DNA from: Pseudomonadota bacterium
GTDB taxonomy: Bacteria > Desulfobacterota > Desulfobacteria > Desulfobacterales > Desulfobacteraceae
DNA: 64,000 bases
Reading direction: 5' to 3'
Assembly: GCA_018821535.1 (NCBI GenBank)
Contig: JAHJLV010000020.1
Coordinates: forward strand, 26,086-90,085
Position numbers and translations under genes: made by a program. Below the pieces are notes generated by a model, which saw only the letters and a list, made by a program, of their open reading frames with translations, did not search any database and was not told the DNA's origin. Below are positions 34,100 through 43,126 of this stretch, piece after piece; the stretch's first letter is position 1, and the number at the start of each line of letters is the position of its first letter.

Positions 34100-34380
34100 T
34101 CGCTACATAATTGGAGAGTAACCTGATTTTGGTCCAGGCCTCGAAAATTATTTTCCAAGAACCTGCCAAAATGTGATCTATATATTGGTACTTTATCAAC
34201 TTGAATATGAAAAATCATCCTGTACTGCTGCCAATGGGTTGAATCAAAAATTCAAAACTGAAAAAGGTCGCATACAATATATGGGGTTCTCGAAAATTCA
34301 TCTGGACTGATCCCTATGAATACAAGTTTTGCCCAGCTGTATTTTTATCCCAGGCAGTATTTCTAAAAGAAGTCATCTGA
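34100..34380 (+). repeat. Dispersed intergenic repeat, copy 4
   Basis: ATTGGAGAGTAA, AAAATGTGATCTATATATT, a CATACAATATATGGGG block and CTGGACTGATCCCTATGAATAC occur in the same order as in copy 2 (2270-2600). It is immediately downstream of the truncated response regulator on the minus strand, just as copy 9 follows the intact regulator at 62.6 kb. Confidence 0.85.
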
Positions 34381-34388
34381 AAAAAAGA

Positions 34389-34583
34389 TTATGAAAGAAT
34401 CTCTTTAATCGTTGAAATAAGAATTTCATTGCCAACATTTTTAATAAATGTGCAAATAGCCCCTAATTTTGCCGCCAAATTTAAATATATTTTGGAGTCA
34501 GTGATTCCACCACCAGAGATTGCGATAATCCTTACATCAGAATTAAGTTTTTTCAATTCTCTAATAGTTTCCAACCCTTTTTT
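34389..34583 (-). pseudogene. C-terminal half of a response-regulator receiver
   Basis: About 64 codons (K-K-G-L-E-T-I-R-E-L-K-K-L-N-S-D onward) match the second half of the receiver at 62236-62601 nearly residue for residue, including I-I-A-I-S-G-G-G and I-Y-L-N-L-A-A-K-L-G. The first half with the phosphorylated Asp is missing, and the conserved K-P reads K-N. The break lies within 30 bases of the K+ channel stop codon. It is a truncated duplicate and should not signal. Confidence 0.85.
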
Positions 34584-34610
34584 TCAACTCCCGGTGCCCC
34601 CGGAGGGAGA

Positions 34611-35663
34611 TTAAACGTTGATTTGCGATGGCCAGACAATATTAACCGGTCTTTTTTTTGCTATGAGCCAGATCCCATCACCTTGTGAAACCGCATCTTT
34701 TTTTGATGGATTGATGAGCACCTTTTTATCTGCGGTTTGCATGGCAAAGGTCAGGATATCATATTTTTCCTTGAAATATTCATGCAGAAACCACCATCTG
34801 AGATCCTGGGCTGATTTTGGGACAATCACATAATATATTTCTTCATCAGCATTGTTTCTCAGCAGGATTTGTAACGGAATATGTACCATATCCTGCATGG
34901 CTTGTACCATCATTTCAGCTGTCATCTGCATAATAATTTGAAACTCACCCTGAACACTGGAAAATGTATCCAGGGATTGGGTTGAAATACATCGGACTGT
35001 AATTTCACAGGTCTTGCTTTTCAGTTTAAGCGCATTGATGAGGGCAAACAGGCTAGCTTCATCAGCTCCTGTATGAATAATAATCCTTGTTGCTTCTTTT
35101 ATATTTGCTTTGTTGAGGGTGTGAATAGTGTCAGGTCGACCTTTAACAAAAAAAACGTTCTCAAGGTTCGGAAAAGGATGCCTTGATATATCAGCTGCAA
35201 GAACAATATCCTGGTCAGCATAAGTCTCATCCTTTTGGATTTCTTCAACCAATTGTTCTGTTTCATCGGTTGACCCCACCAGCAAGATATGACCTTCTCC
35301 TTTGTATTCTTTCTCTCCATGCATTTTTTTATCTTTCCTCTCAATCATTAAAGATGCAACATGGGTAATAAATGCTGCACAAAGACCTATACCCATGAAC
35401 ATGGGCAAAAAAACTGCCACAACTTTACCTGGATTAGATACAGGGAACAAATCTCCATAGCCGACAGTGGTGCTCGTCACAATACTCCACCATAATGCTT
35501 GGTCAAAATGGGTTAAGGCAGAATTCGGCGGTTCAATAAATTTAATCAATAAACTTGATATCAACAAAAGAACCAAGTAAGCAAAAACAAGGAACATCCC
35601 TTGGCGCTTTAGCCCCATACGTATCAGATTCTTTAAAAAGTATAACAAAATATACATCTCCAT
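34611..35663 (-). CDS. Potassium channel with TrkA-N/RCK-type domain
   Basis: A 350-residue protein: two membrane helices flank the pore with selectivity filter T-T-V-G-Y-G-D (about 63-69), then a cytoplasmic RCK/TrkA-N domain starting G-H-I-L-L-V-G-S-T-D. The first nucleotide-binding Gly motif is partly altered (G-S-T-D-E-T). The C-terminal TrkA-C-like part runs to the end. This is the MthK/Kch layout, so it is a ligand-gated K+ (or nonspecific cation) channel. It heads a minus-strand group of envelope genes. A GC-rich hairpin-like sequence (CTCC/GGAG) lies beyond its stop. Confidence 0.88.
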   Translation of the reverse strand: MEMYILLYFLKNLIRMGLKRQGMFLVFAYLVLLLISSLLIKFIEPPNSALTHFDQALWWSIVTSTTVGYGDLFPVSNPGKVVAVFLPMFMGIGLCAAFITHVASLMIERKDKKMHGEKEYKGEGHILLVGSTDETEQLVEEIQKDETYADQDIVLAADISRHPFPNLENVFFVKGRPDTIHTLNKANIKEATRIIIHTGADEASLFALINALKLKSKTCEITVRCISTQSLDTFSSVQGEFQIIMQMTAEMMVQAMQDMVHIPLQILLRNNADEEIYYVIVPKSAQDLRWWFLHEYFKEKYDILTFAMQTADKKVLINPSKKDAVSQGDGIWLIAKKRPVNIVWPSQINV

Positions 35664-35707
35664 TAAGAGGATATGAAACAGGGCGTGTTGCTACTAAAGA
35701 TACAATT

Positions 35708-36514
35708 TTATCCTCGTGAAAACAGTCTTATAATACTGGCAATAAGTTTGTCCAGAGATGATGGGCTCTCTATTTTACCAGGCAAAGCAATTTGTTTTTG
35801 TAAACGCTCAGCCCTTAGAGCAGGATCAGGATGACTGGATAAAAACGAATGGTTTTTTCCCAGGCCGTCCAGTTTTTTCAAGGCTGATATGGCAGCATTG
35901 ATATCAAATCCGTGGTTTTTCAAAAACAGAATGCCAAAATCATCGGCTTCCTTTTCTTCTGCTTGTGAAAACTGCGCATTTAAAAGGATCTGGGCGAATT
36001 CGCCCAAGAAAGATCGTGCAACATCCCCGGCCATATTTTCCTGAGAAGCGATCCCTTTGCGCACAGCGCTCGCAGCATAGGCCAGCATAATTTTTTTCTT
36101 GATGTGTTTTTCAACTACATGGCCCATTTCATGCCCCACCACAAAAAGCACCTCTTCATCATTCATCATGTCCATCAGTCCGCTATAAATCCTGATGGTC
36201 CCGTCTGCCATGGCAAAAGCATTGATCTCTGGTGACAGATAAACCTTGAAATCAAATACATACCCGTTTGAATTGTATTTGTCCCCCACAAGCTTTTCCA
36301 ATCTGATTGCATAAGGGTTTTGGATTCCTGCAATCGAATTTTTTAAATCTGATTGTTTTGAAGCTCTTGCTGCAAGGATCTTAATCTTCTTCTCGCTCAA
36401 TGTGGCGACTTTAATGATGTCTATCCCTGCTTCTGCTGCAAGGTCCAGATTGGTATTGTCACATCCCCAAAAAACGGACAAACAAAACAAGCAGATAATC
36501 ATACGGCTCATCAT
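35708..36514 (-). CDS. M48-family metalloprotease, probable periplasmic (BepA/LoiP-like)
   Basis: A 268-residue protease with the Zn motif H-E-M-G-H (V-V-G-H-E-M-G-H-V-V-E-K-H) and the downstream Glu in E-E-K-E-A-D-D-F-G. The start is a signal sequence ending F-W-G-C, a near-lipobox. S-S-H-P-D-P-A-L-R-A-E-R near the C-terminus is the common M48 tail motif. Such enzymes degrade misassembled envelope proteins. It lies 10 bases after the phosphoesterase gene, same strand, with AAGGAAA before the start. Confidence 0.9.
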   Translation of the reverse strand: MMSRMIICLFCLSVFWGCDNTNLDLAAEAGIDIIKVATLSEKKIKILAARASKQSDLKNSIAGIQNPYAIRLEKLVGDKYNSNGYVFDFKVYLSPEINAFAMADGTIRIYSGLMDMMNDEEVLFVVGHEMGHVVEKHIKKKIMLAYAASAVRKGIASQENMAGDVARSFLGEFAQILLNAQFSQAEEKEADDFGILFLKNHGFDINAAISALKKLDGLGKNHSFLSSHPDPALRAERLQKQIALPGKIESPSSLDKLIASIIRLFSRG

Positions 36515-36523
36515 CTTTTTTCC

Positions 36524-37672
36524 TTACAAAATTTTAGGGTAAGTCCTATCATTCATCTCGCCTTGAAGGGTTGCCACCCCTTCTTTTCTCAACGTCACCC
36601 GCAGGATCTGACCGGGATGCCACAGACGCATGCGCGGCCCCCATGTTCCCGTTCCTCTGCAAATAATGGCTGTCATGCCTTCAACCTCGTAACGTCCTTC
36701 CAGAAGGGGATATCGTTTTTGGACCAGATAACCAAAGGGCCATATCTGTCCACCATGGGTATGCCCGCTGAGCATCAATCCTACTCCTTTTTCAGCTGCC
36801 TTTTCAGCCTGCCACGGTGTATGAGAAAGAAGAATTGTGGCCCCGGGAGGGCGACCTGCAAGGGCTTGCGAAATGGGATCGTTGTTTTGGCCGTTCCGGC
36901 TCCTGATTGTCAGGTCTTCCACTCCAGCCAGGACAAGACCCGGCCTCACTTCAACCCATGTATTGTTTAATAACTTGAATCCTGCTGATTCAAACAGGTT
37001 TGTTCTGCGTCCCCCATAAAATTCATGATTGCCGGGAACCGCCCAGAGTCCATAAGGTACGGAGAGTTGTCTGAAGGGGGCAATCAATTGATCTTCAGGA
37101 GGCCCATGCCCTTCAAAAATATCACCCAGCAACACAACAAGATCGGGTTTTTCCGCCTTTACCTGGGCAATCCGACCGGATAACCACCTTTTTCCGAGAA
37201 GTGAACCCAGATGCATATCAGACAGGGCCACAATCACTGTTCCATCCAGAGCACTGGGTAAGCCGGGAAGGGTTACCTCATACTTTTCCACTAACGGCGG
37301 TCGCATGCCTTGGAAGAGCGCAATTGCCGAGAGCACCATCCCAATAACCAGGGCAGCCCCTCGCAGTGAAGGGGCGAACCGGGGCATAAGAAAGCCAAAA
37401 AGGGTTATGAGATCGACCAAAAGAAGCGGAAGAAACATAAGGAATAAAACAGCCATCCAGTTCATTCCCAGGAACTCCAGAACGCCTGCAAGAATTCCTG
37501 TTCCAGAATGCCCAAGCATGCGGCCCAAGAAAAAAATAGCCCACAAGATCAATCCTGTACCGATAAATATTCTTCTGGATATGTGCTGTTCCACAAATGG
37601 TACAGAGGCCGCTCTCCAGAAAATATAGACATGCATAAAGGTGCAAACTGAAATTAAAATAGTTCCGAACAT
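36524..37672 (-). CDS. Membrane-anchored metallophosphoesterase (YaeI-like)
   Basis: A 382-residue protein with about four N-terminal helices (residues 1-120) and a calcineurin-like domain: S-D-M-H-L-G-S, L-L-G-D-I-F-E-G, P-G-N-H-E-F, L-S-H-T-P-W and S-G-H-T-H-G-G-Q. All metal-binding positions are present. Relatives are membrane phosphodiesterases, some acting on lipid or nucleotide head groups; the substrate is unknown. GGAGAA before the start. Confidence 0.9.
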   Translation of the reverse strand: MFGTILISVCTFMHVYIFWRAASVPFVEQHISRRIFIGTGLILWAIFFLGRMLGHSGTGILAGVLEFLGMNWMAVLFLMFLPLLLVDLITLFGFLMPRFAPSLRGAALVIGMVLSAIALFQGMRPPLVEKYEVTLPGLPSALDGTVIVALSDMHLGSLLGKRWLSGRIAQVKAEKPDLVVLLGDIFEGHGPPEDQLIAPFRQLSVPYGLWAVPGNHEFYGGRRTNLFESAGFKLLNNTWVEVRPGLVLAGVEDLTIRSRNGQNNDPISQALAGRPPGATILLSHTPWQAEKAAEKGVGLMLSGHTHGGQIWPFGYLVQKRYPLLEGRYEVEGMTAIICRGTGTWGPRMRLWHPGQILRVTLRKEGVATLQGEMNDRTYPKIL

Positions 37673-37742
37673 AGTTCTCCAAAAAAGTAATGGTTACTGA
37701 CTTTCTTCCGGTTTGAGTTCATAAATGGTTCGGCACACAATG

Positions 37743-38054
37743 TCAAAAATCGAAAATATCTTTCAGGAAAGATTTTTTCTTGTATGATTTTCCATATCCA
37801 TGTTTTGAATCGTGATGATCGTCATGTCCATGACCATGTTTTTTGTCATGAGATGATGAATGTCCCCTCTCACGATACGATTGTTCCGGTCCGACAGATG
37901 ATAATGGAGCTGCTGAGGGAACAGATCGCTCTATAATTTTGTCAAGTTCTCCTCGATCAAGCCAGACGCCTCGGCACTCCGGGCAATAGTCAATTTCCAC
38001 ACCCTGTCGGTCTGACATCATTAAGTCATTTGTTTTGCATACGGGACATTTCAT
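37743..38054 (-). CDS. Zn-ribbon (zf-TFIIB) protein with His-rich tail
   Basis: A 103-residue protein. N-terminal M-K-C-P-V-C-K and Y-C-P-E-C-R-G-V-W-L-D-R-G-E-L are the zf-TFIIB-type ribbon. The C-terminal half is Ser/His/Gly/Lys-rich (H-D-K-K-H-G-H-G-H-D-D-H-H), which could bind metals. Function is unknown. It lies 38 bases after the P-type ATPase stop on the same strand and could be co-transcribed. Confidence 0.8.
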   Translation of the reverse strand: MKCPVCKTNDLMMSDRQGVEIDYCPECRGVWLDRGELDKIIERSVPSAAPLSSVGPEQSYRERGHSSSHDKKHGHGHDDHHDSKHGYGKSYKKKSFLKDIFDF

Positions 38055-38092
38055 TTCATTTTTCTCCTCTGTGTTTGTTGTTTATAAATTTC

Positions 38093-40657
38093 TCATACAT
38101 TTTTGGCGAATTGGTTTTTTCTGTTGAAGAAAGGAATCACCTTCACAAGCTCCATGAGAATGATCGCCACAAGACCACCCGCCAGCGCCAGGAATACATC
38201 ATTCAAGGAAACGGATCCGAAGCGGTACAGGTTTTTGAAAAAGGGTATGGTAAGCACAAAAATCATGACGGTTACCGTTCCGGTCATGACCCATTTGAAT
38301 GCTGTATTCTTTTCTTTGAGCATACGGATGCTGGATTTTGTCAGGGAACGATTTGATAGAATCATTCCAAGATTACAGACCACAAGTGTTAGAAATGCCA
38401 GCGCCCGAGCCGTATCAGTAGAATGGTCATTGCGTATGAAAAGATAAATGGCAATGGTCACAGCCAGGGTCAGGCCCCCTTGAAAAAAGCACTTCAGAAG
38501 GGTTGATCCTTCGAAGAGCTTTGCGTCAATGCTGCGCGGTTTTCGTTTCATGACCTCGCCGTCATCTTTGTCCGCTTCAAAGATCAGGGTACATGCCGGA
38601 TCAATAATCAGCTCCAGAAAAACAATATGCACCGGGAATAAAATCAATGGCCATTTCAGCAGTACGGGTATCAAAGACAGTCCTGCAATGGGGATATGCA
38701 CCGAAAGGATGAACATCATTGCTTTTTTAAGATTGTCATAAATCCGCCGTCCCATGCGCACAGCCGTCACAATGGAATTAAAATCATCATCAAGGAGCAC
38801 CAGTGATGCCGCCTCACGCGCGACATCCGTGCCGCGGTTCCCCATCGCCACTCCGATATGTGCAGCTTTCAGGGCAGGTGCATCATTCACACCGTCACCG
38901 GTCATGGCAACAATTTCCTTGTTTAGTTTAAGCGCCTGGACAATTCGCAGTTTCTGTTCCGGCACCATACGGGCAAAGATATTGACCTCTTTTATCCGAT
39001 TTGCCAGTTGTTCATCGGTTAATGTTTCCAGTTCAGAACCTGTGATGTGCTGATCCGGATTTCGAAGACCGATCTGCCGGGCAATGCTCATGGCAGTGCC
39101 TGGATAGTCCCCGGTGATCATGATCGTTCGGATGCCGGCGGTGTAACATTCTTCAATAGCCCCTTTGACATTGGGACGGACAGGGTCTTCAAGGCCAATT
39201 AATCCGATAAACTTAAACTTAAAGTCATGCTGCTCCTCCGGCAGATCTGTTTTTTTATGCCGGGTGCACGCCACTCCGATAACCCGCTTGCCCTGATTGC
39301 TGAGCATATCGATTTTTTCCTCAAGCCATTTTAATTTTGGTGCATCAAAATGACAAAGATCTGCAATGGCTTCAGGAGCGCCCTTGGCTGCGATGATCAG
39401 GTCTTCCCCCGAAGCAGACATCCAGACCCGGGACATGGCAAGCAGTTCCTTGCTCAATGGATATTCACGCTGGAGTGTCCATGACGAATGAAGATGTTCT
39501 GTTTGTGAAAGGGTGCGCTCCCCCAGTTCTTTCATGGCCTTTTCCATGGGGTCAAAGGGGTCGACCGGACTTGCAAGAATGCTGTACTCGACCACCTCAT
39601 GGAATTCTTCGGGAAGTATTTCATTCGTCTTTTCAACCTTAAATACCTGATCGCCAGCCACAATATCGGATACTGTCATTTGATTAAGGGTCAGTGTCCC
39701 AGTTTTATCAACACAGAGCACGGTTGTCGAGCCAAGAGTTTCCACTGCCGGAACCCGCCGGGTCAGGACCCGGAATTTTGAGATCCGCCAGGCACCAAGG
39801 GCCAAAAAGATGGTGAGAACAACCGGGAATTCCTCGGGAAGGATGGCCATGGCCAGAGACAATCCAGCAAGAAATCCTTCCAGCAGGTTGCCACGGGTCA
39901 GCCAGTATACAACGACTACCAATGTGCAGAGAATGCCGCCAACAATCGCAAAGGTGCGAACGACTTGGCCGGTCTGGGCCTGAAGCGGGGTTCGTTCTTC
40001 TTCAAGGGATTGAAGGGCTTTGCCGATTTTTCCTAACTCAGTTCGGATTCCTGTCGCCTTTATAATTCCTACGGCCTGACCGGATACAACCAACGTCCCT
40101 GAAAACACAAAAGGAAGATCATCTCCTCCTGGTTTCCCCATTGCAGTGGCGGCATCTTCAGTTGATGATTTGCGCACCGGCACGGATTCCCCTGTAAGAA
40201 GAGATTCATCAATGGAAAAATTGAGGGCATGGACCAGAACACAATCTGCTGGAACACGATCGCCTTCGGCGAGCAGGATAATATCATCACAGACCACTTC
40301 CCTACCGGGGATGCGTATTTTTTCCCCGTCACGGATGACATAAGCGCGGGGGCTGGACAGGTCCTTAAGCGCTTCGAGCGCTCTTTCGGTTTTCCGCTCC
40401 TGATAAAAGGTGATGCCGATAATAACAAAAACAAACCCAAGCAGCATCAAGGCTTCCTGAAATTCACCGGACAGCAGATACAATGCCCCGCATGCGATCA
40501 ACAACAGGAACATGGGTTCTCTTAAGACCCCGATCAGGATATCCAGACCCTTTCGTTTTCCCTGAGTCGGCAATTCATTAAACCCATCCTGCTCCTGCCG
40601 CTGGGCTACCTCATCCTGCGTGAGACCTTTTAAATTCTCAAACGATATATTGTTCAT
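38093..40657 (-). CDS. P-type cation-transporting ATPase (P2/SERCA-like)
   Basis: An 854-residue pump with about ten helices. The phosphorylation site is D-K-T-G-T-L-T, the actuator motif L-T-G-E-S-V-P, and the hinge M-T-G-D-G-V-N-D-A-P-A-L-K-A-A-H-I-G-V-A-M-G. The fourth-helix ion site A-I-L-P-E-E-F-P-V is typical of P2-type (Ca2+-like) pumps, although this short bacterial subgroup may carry other cations. Length and domain order are normal. It starts with TAAGGA before the ATG and heads the pair with the Zn-ribbon gene. Confidence 0.92.
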   Translation of the reverse strand: MNNISFENLKGLTQDEVAQRQEQDGFNELPTQGKRKGLDILIGVLREPMFLLLIACGALYLLSGEFQEALMLLGFVFVIIGITFYQERKTERALEALKDLSSPRAYVIRDGEKIRIPGREVVCDDIILLAEGDRVPADCVLVHALNFSIDESLLTGESVPVRKSSTEDAATAMGKPGGDDLPFVFSGTLVVSGQAVGIIKATGIRTELGKIGKALQSLEEERTPLQAQTGQVVRTFAIVGGILCTLVVVVYWLTRGNLLEGFLAGLSLAMAILPEEFPVVLTIFLALGAWRISKFRVLTRRVPAVETLGSTTVLCVDKTGTLTLNQMTVSDIVAGDQVFKVEKTNEILPEEFHEVVEYSILASPVDPFDPMEKAMKELGERTLSQTEHLHSSWTLQREYPLSKELLAMSRVWMSASGEDLIIAAKGAPEAIADLCHFDAPKLKWLEEKIDMLSNQGKRVIGVACTRHKKTDLPEEQHDFKFKFIGLIGLEDPVRPNVKGAIEECYTAGIRTIMITGDYPGTAMSIARQIGLRNPDQHITGSELETLTDEQLANRIKEVNIFARMVPEQKLRIVQALKLNKEIVAMTGDGVNDAPALKAAHIGVAMGNRGTDVAREAASLVLLDDDFNSIVTAVRMGRRIYDNLKKAMMFILSVHIPIAGLSLIPVLLKWPLILFPVHIVFLELIIDPACTLIFEADKDDGEVMKRKPRSIDAKLFEGSTLLKCFFQGGLTLAVTIAIYLFIRNDHSTDTARALAFLTLVVCNLGMILSNRSLTKSSIRMLKEKNTAFKWVMTGTVTVMIFVLTIPFFKNLYRFGSVSLNDVFLALAGGLVAIILMELVKVIPFFNRKNQFAKNV

Positions 40658-40695
40658 TTATAATCCTTATAAATCCTCATTCTGATATACTTGCT

Positions 40696-41319
40696 CTATT
40701 TTGGAATCTTTACATTATCATCATCATAAATACCTTTTTCAGCCGTTGTGTGACAGGCAATACAATTTGATAGAGAACCTATGGATTCCCGATTCAATAC
40801 ACCAGAAGAAATCTCATGGTGTTCTTTTATGATATATGGGATCTGGGTAATTCTTAAAGGAACCTGGTTCCCGATTCCCTTCATGATTTTCCTCGCCCGT
40901 TTTGTCGTGCTATGGTCAGCGCTGTTGGATTTCAGATAATCAATAATGTTTTTTTGAGAATCTGCATCCAATTCGACGGACTCTCCAAAATGATCGTCAA
41001 GGCTTGTCAAAAGTTTTATCCAGGAAGATTCCGGTAGAAACTCCGGCTGGTAGGCAAAATGGCAGGCCCCGCATTGGGACTGATAAGTCGGGTTGGCCAA
41101 GGATTTTACAGAGTTATTGCCGTGATCTCCATCCATATGGCGTTCTTGTTTTTTCTTTTGATGTTTGCCATGATCATCATCATCTTTCCCACCATCCGCC
41201 AACAGAATGCTCCATTTGTTTTCTTTATGGTCATCATCGGCATACGCCAGGAAAGAAGGGATAAAAAAAAGAGTGCCCAAACCCAGACAAATCATTAAAA
41301 ATATTGTTTTGTGATCCAT
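40696..41319 (-). CDS. Periplasmic dihaem cytochrome c (DHC-like)
   Basis: A 207-residue secreted protein; the start at 41319 has GGAGG, and a signal peptide ends A-Y-A. A long Asp/His/Lys-rich linker (about 25-65) precedes the haem sites C-G-A-C-H and, near the C-terminus, C-I-A-C-H. The A-C-H-F-A-Y-Q-P-E-F-L-P motif is typical of the DHC family, which is often encoded with a cytochrome b and a small haem protein. The likely cytochrome b gene is two genes upstream, so this could be a short quinol-to-periplasm electron path. Confidence 0.85.
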   Translation of the reverse strand: MDHKTIFLMICLGLGTLFFIPSFLAYADDDHKENKWSILLADGGKDDDDHGKHQKKKQERHMDGDHGNNSVKSLANPTYQSQCGACHFAYQPEFLPESSWIKLLTSLDDHFGESVELDADSQKNIIDYLKSNSADHSTTKRARKIMKGIGNQVPLRITQIPYIIKEHHEISSGVLNRESIGSLSNCIACHTTAEKGIYDDDNVKIPK

Positions 41320-41384
41320 TTTAGTTTCCTCCAAAAATATTGTTCCGATAAATTATTTAATAACAAAGATATTGCCGTTACCTT

Positions 41385-42242
41385 TTATTTTTTAATTCGT
41401 TTGAGAAAATAATCTTTCATTTTGTAAGCCCAAGATACGATTTTTTTCAAAAAATATAAAAAAATACGTGCTCCAAATTGAACTCGGTTTATAATCAAGG
41501 GGGCGTATCTATTCCATAAATCTTTCAATTTGGCGGTGTCATACAATGAGGTTTGTGACGGCAAATATTTTTCAATTCTTTCTCCCTGGCGGCCCGAATC
41601 CCACGGCAGCGAACTATATTTTTTTGTTTTTTTTTCCTGGGTACACGCTCGAAGAATATTCCAATGACCCCATGCAAAAGTTTTATCCCATTTTGGCAGC
41701 AATCTGAGTTTGGTGATCCATTCTTTTTTACTTTGATTTTCATAAACTTCACTGTTCTGTGAGCTGATAAAAAGGATACCTGATTCCATGATACACAATC
41801 CCTTTTTTATTTTGTTTAATTGCTCATAAACCTGCCATGAGACAGTACCATTTTCATCAACAACGATTTTATATCGAGCAATGCGGAAATTTTTTGGTTC
41901 AAAAGCTTTAACAGGTTCTATGATTATCTTGTTTTTATTGGTTTGCAATTGATTAAAATAATTAGAAAGACTTTGTTTTGTGCCGGTATTCCGTAAACTG
42001 GGACTAAAACAATAATATTGACTCTGATTCCAGATCGGCAATTTCTTTAGTCGCTCATAATACTCCAGCTTCAAACAGCCCTCTTTTTCATGACTCCATG
42101 GCTCCATTATCAAGATATTGCCAACTATAAAGCAATTTCCAATCCGATGCTGCCCAAGAGCCATATTCATTTCCCATGTGTACATAAAACGATCATATTC
42201 AGCGATGATATAGTCTTTCAATCTGTATTCTTTTTTTATCAT
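41385..42242 (-). CDS. Hypothetical protein between cytochrome genes
   Basis: A 285-residue protein, rich in Trp, Tyr and Lys, with no CxxCH, no clear signal peptide and no family I recognise. Notable pieces are I-L-I-M-E-P-W-S-H-E-K-E-G-C-L-K near the start, P-K-W-D-K-T-F-A-W-G-H-W in the middle and a basic helical C-terminus (R-I-F-L-Y-F-L-K-K-I-V-S-W-A-Y-K). There is no good ribosome site before the ATG. Its position between a cytochrome b-like and a dihaem cytochrome gene suggests an accessory role, which is only inference. Confidence 0.6.
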   Translation of the reverse strand: MIKKEYRLKDYIIAEYDRFMYTWEMNMALGQHRIGNCFIVGNILIMEPWSHEKEGCLKLEYYERLKKLPIWNQSQYYCFSPSLRNTGTKQSLSNYFNQLQTNKNKIIIEPVKAFEPKNFRIARYKIVVDENGTVSWQVYEQLNKIKKGLCIMESGILFISSQNSEVYENQSKKEWITKLRLLPKWDKTFAWGHWNILRACTQEKKTKKYSSLPWDSGRQGERIEKYLPSQTSLYDTAKLKDLWNRYAPLIINRVQFGARIFLYFLKKIVSWAYKMKDYFLKRIKK

Positions 42243-42307
42243 TTTTTAGAGTATATAATCTGTTAAAATTTTTTGTGATCAATTATGCTCAAAGAACACT
42301 TTTCAGT

Positions 42308-42889
42308 CTAATCAACAATCAAGTGGCCAACCGTCAACACCAGAAACATAGAGATAAAAACAATCGGTTGAGTGTGAATCTTGTAAGCACTCTTCCTGAA
42401 GAATTTTGGGCATAACTTAAATTTTATGAGAAATCCCAAAATCATCGAAATCAACATCACAATCACCCCAAGCTCCGGCAAGAATGAAGATTTACATTGT
42501 GAAGCAAACCAGTGCCAGAGAATGATTCCCAAGATAGATAGATTCAAATAGTAGTGAACCCCCATAAAGGCTTTTTTTTGTATTCTGTTAAGATTTGACA
42601 GTATTTTTTTTATTCCAGCTCCTATCGGCAGAAATTGACTGATTCCCTTTATCAGAATGCTCACGGCCACCGGCAAGTTCGCTATAAGTAAAAGCAATGC
42701 TGCAATCTGACCCGCAGTTTCATTACCTTCATTGTCGGCCTCCGAAAATGGGGTGCTGTGCTGGTCCTCTCTTTCGAAATATCTTGCGCTATCATGCTCA
42801 TCATCGGTCATGCCTGTTGCTGCAAACCAGAATCCGAACCCCATGAGACAGACAACTGTTAATAATATTAAAATTTTATAATTGCGCAT
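42308..42889 (-). CDS. Probable cytochrome b-type membrane protein
   Basis: A 193-residue protein: a signal anchor, an acidic Asp/Glu/His linker (about 28-55), then four helices. Histidines are placed in pairs in two helices (G-V-H-Y-Y-L-N-L-S-I-L-G-I-I-L-W-H-W and K-I-H-T-Q-P-I-V-F-I-S-M-F-L-V-L-T-V-G-H). That spacing fits two b-haems across the membrane as in ferric-reductase or cytochrome b561-like proteins. Together with the dihaem cytochrome c it could oxidise quinol. GGGAGAA precedes the start. Confidence 0.6.
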   Translation of the reverse strand: MRNYKILILLTVVCLMGFGFWFAATGMTDDEHDSARYFEREDQHSTPFSEADNEGNETAGQIAALLLLIANLPVAVSILIKGISQFLPIGAGIKKILSNLNRIQKKAFMGVHYYLNLSILGIILWHWFASQCKSSFLPELGVIVMLISMILGFLIKFKLCPKFFRKSAYKIHTQPIVFISMFLVLTVGHLIVD

Positions 42890-43079
42890 TCTCTTTCTCC
42901 CAAATCAATAAACTATATGATTGACAAGAACGGTGATCAGAACTTATTTTTGCAGACGAATCACCAATACCGAATAAATATTATCAGTTCTATAAAAATT
43001 ATATTACATGTCTTTTTCATATCCATTCAAAGTGATGACAAAAGTCTATCAAAAACAGTATTGACAGTTAAGTATAATT

Positions 43080-43095
43080 ATGAGCAAATACTCAT
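43080..43095. promoter_or_regulatory. Probable TetR autoregulatory operator
   Basis: ATGAG-CAAATA-CTCAT, an exact inverted repeat 31 bases before the TetR start, overlapping an AT-rich promoter region (TTGACA and TATAAT-like strings lie just upstream). Confidence 0.5.
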
Positions 43096-43126
43096 ATTAA
43101 ATCAACTCGCATTTTGGATATTGTTT

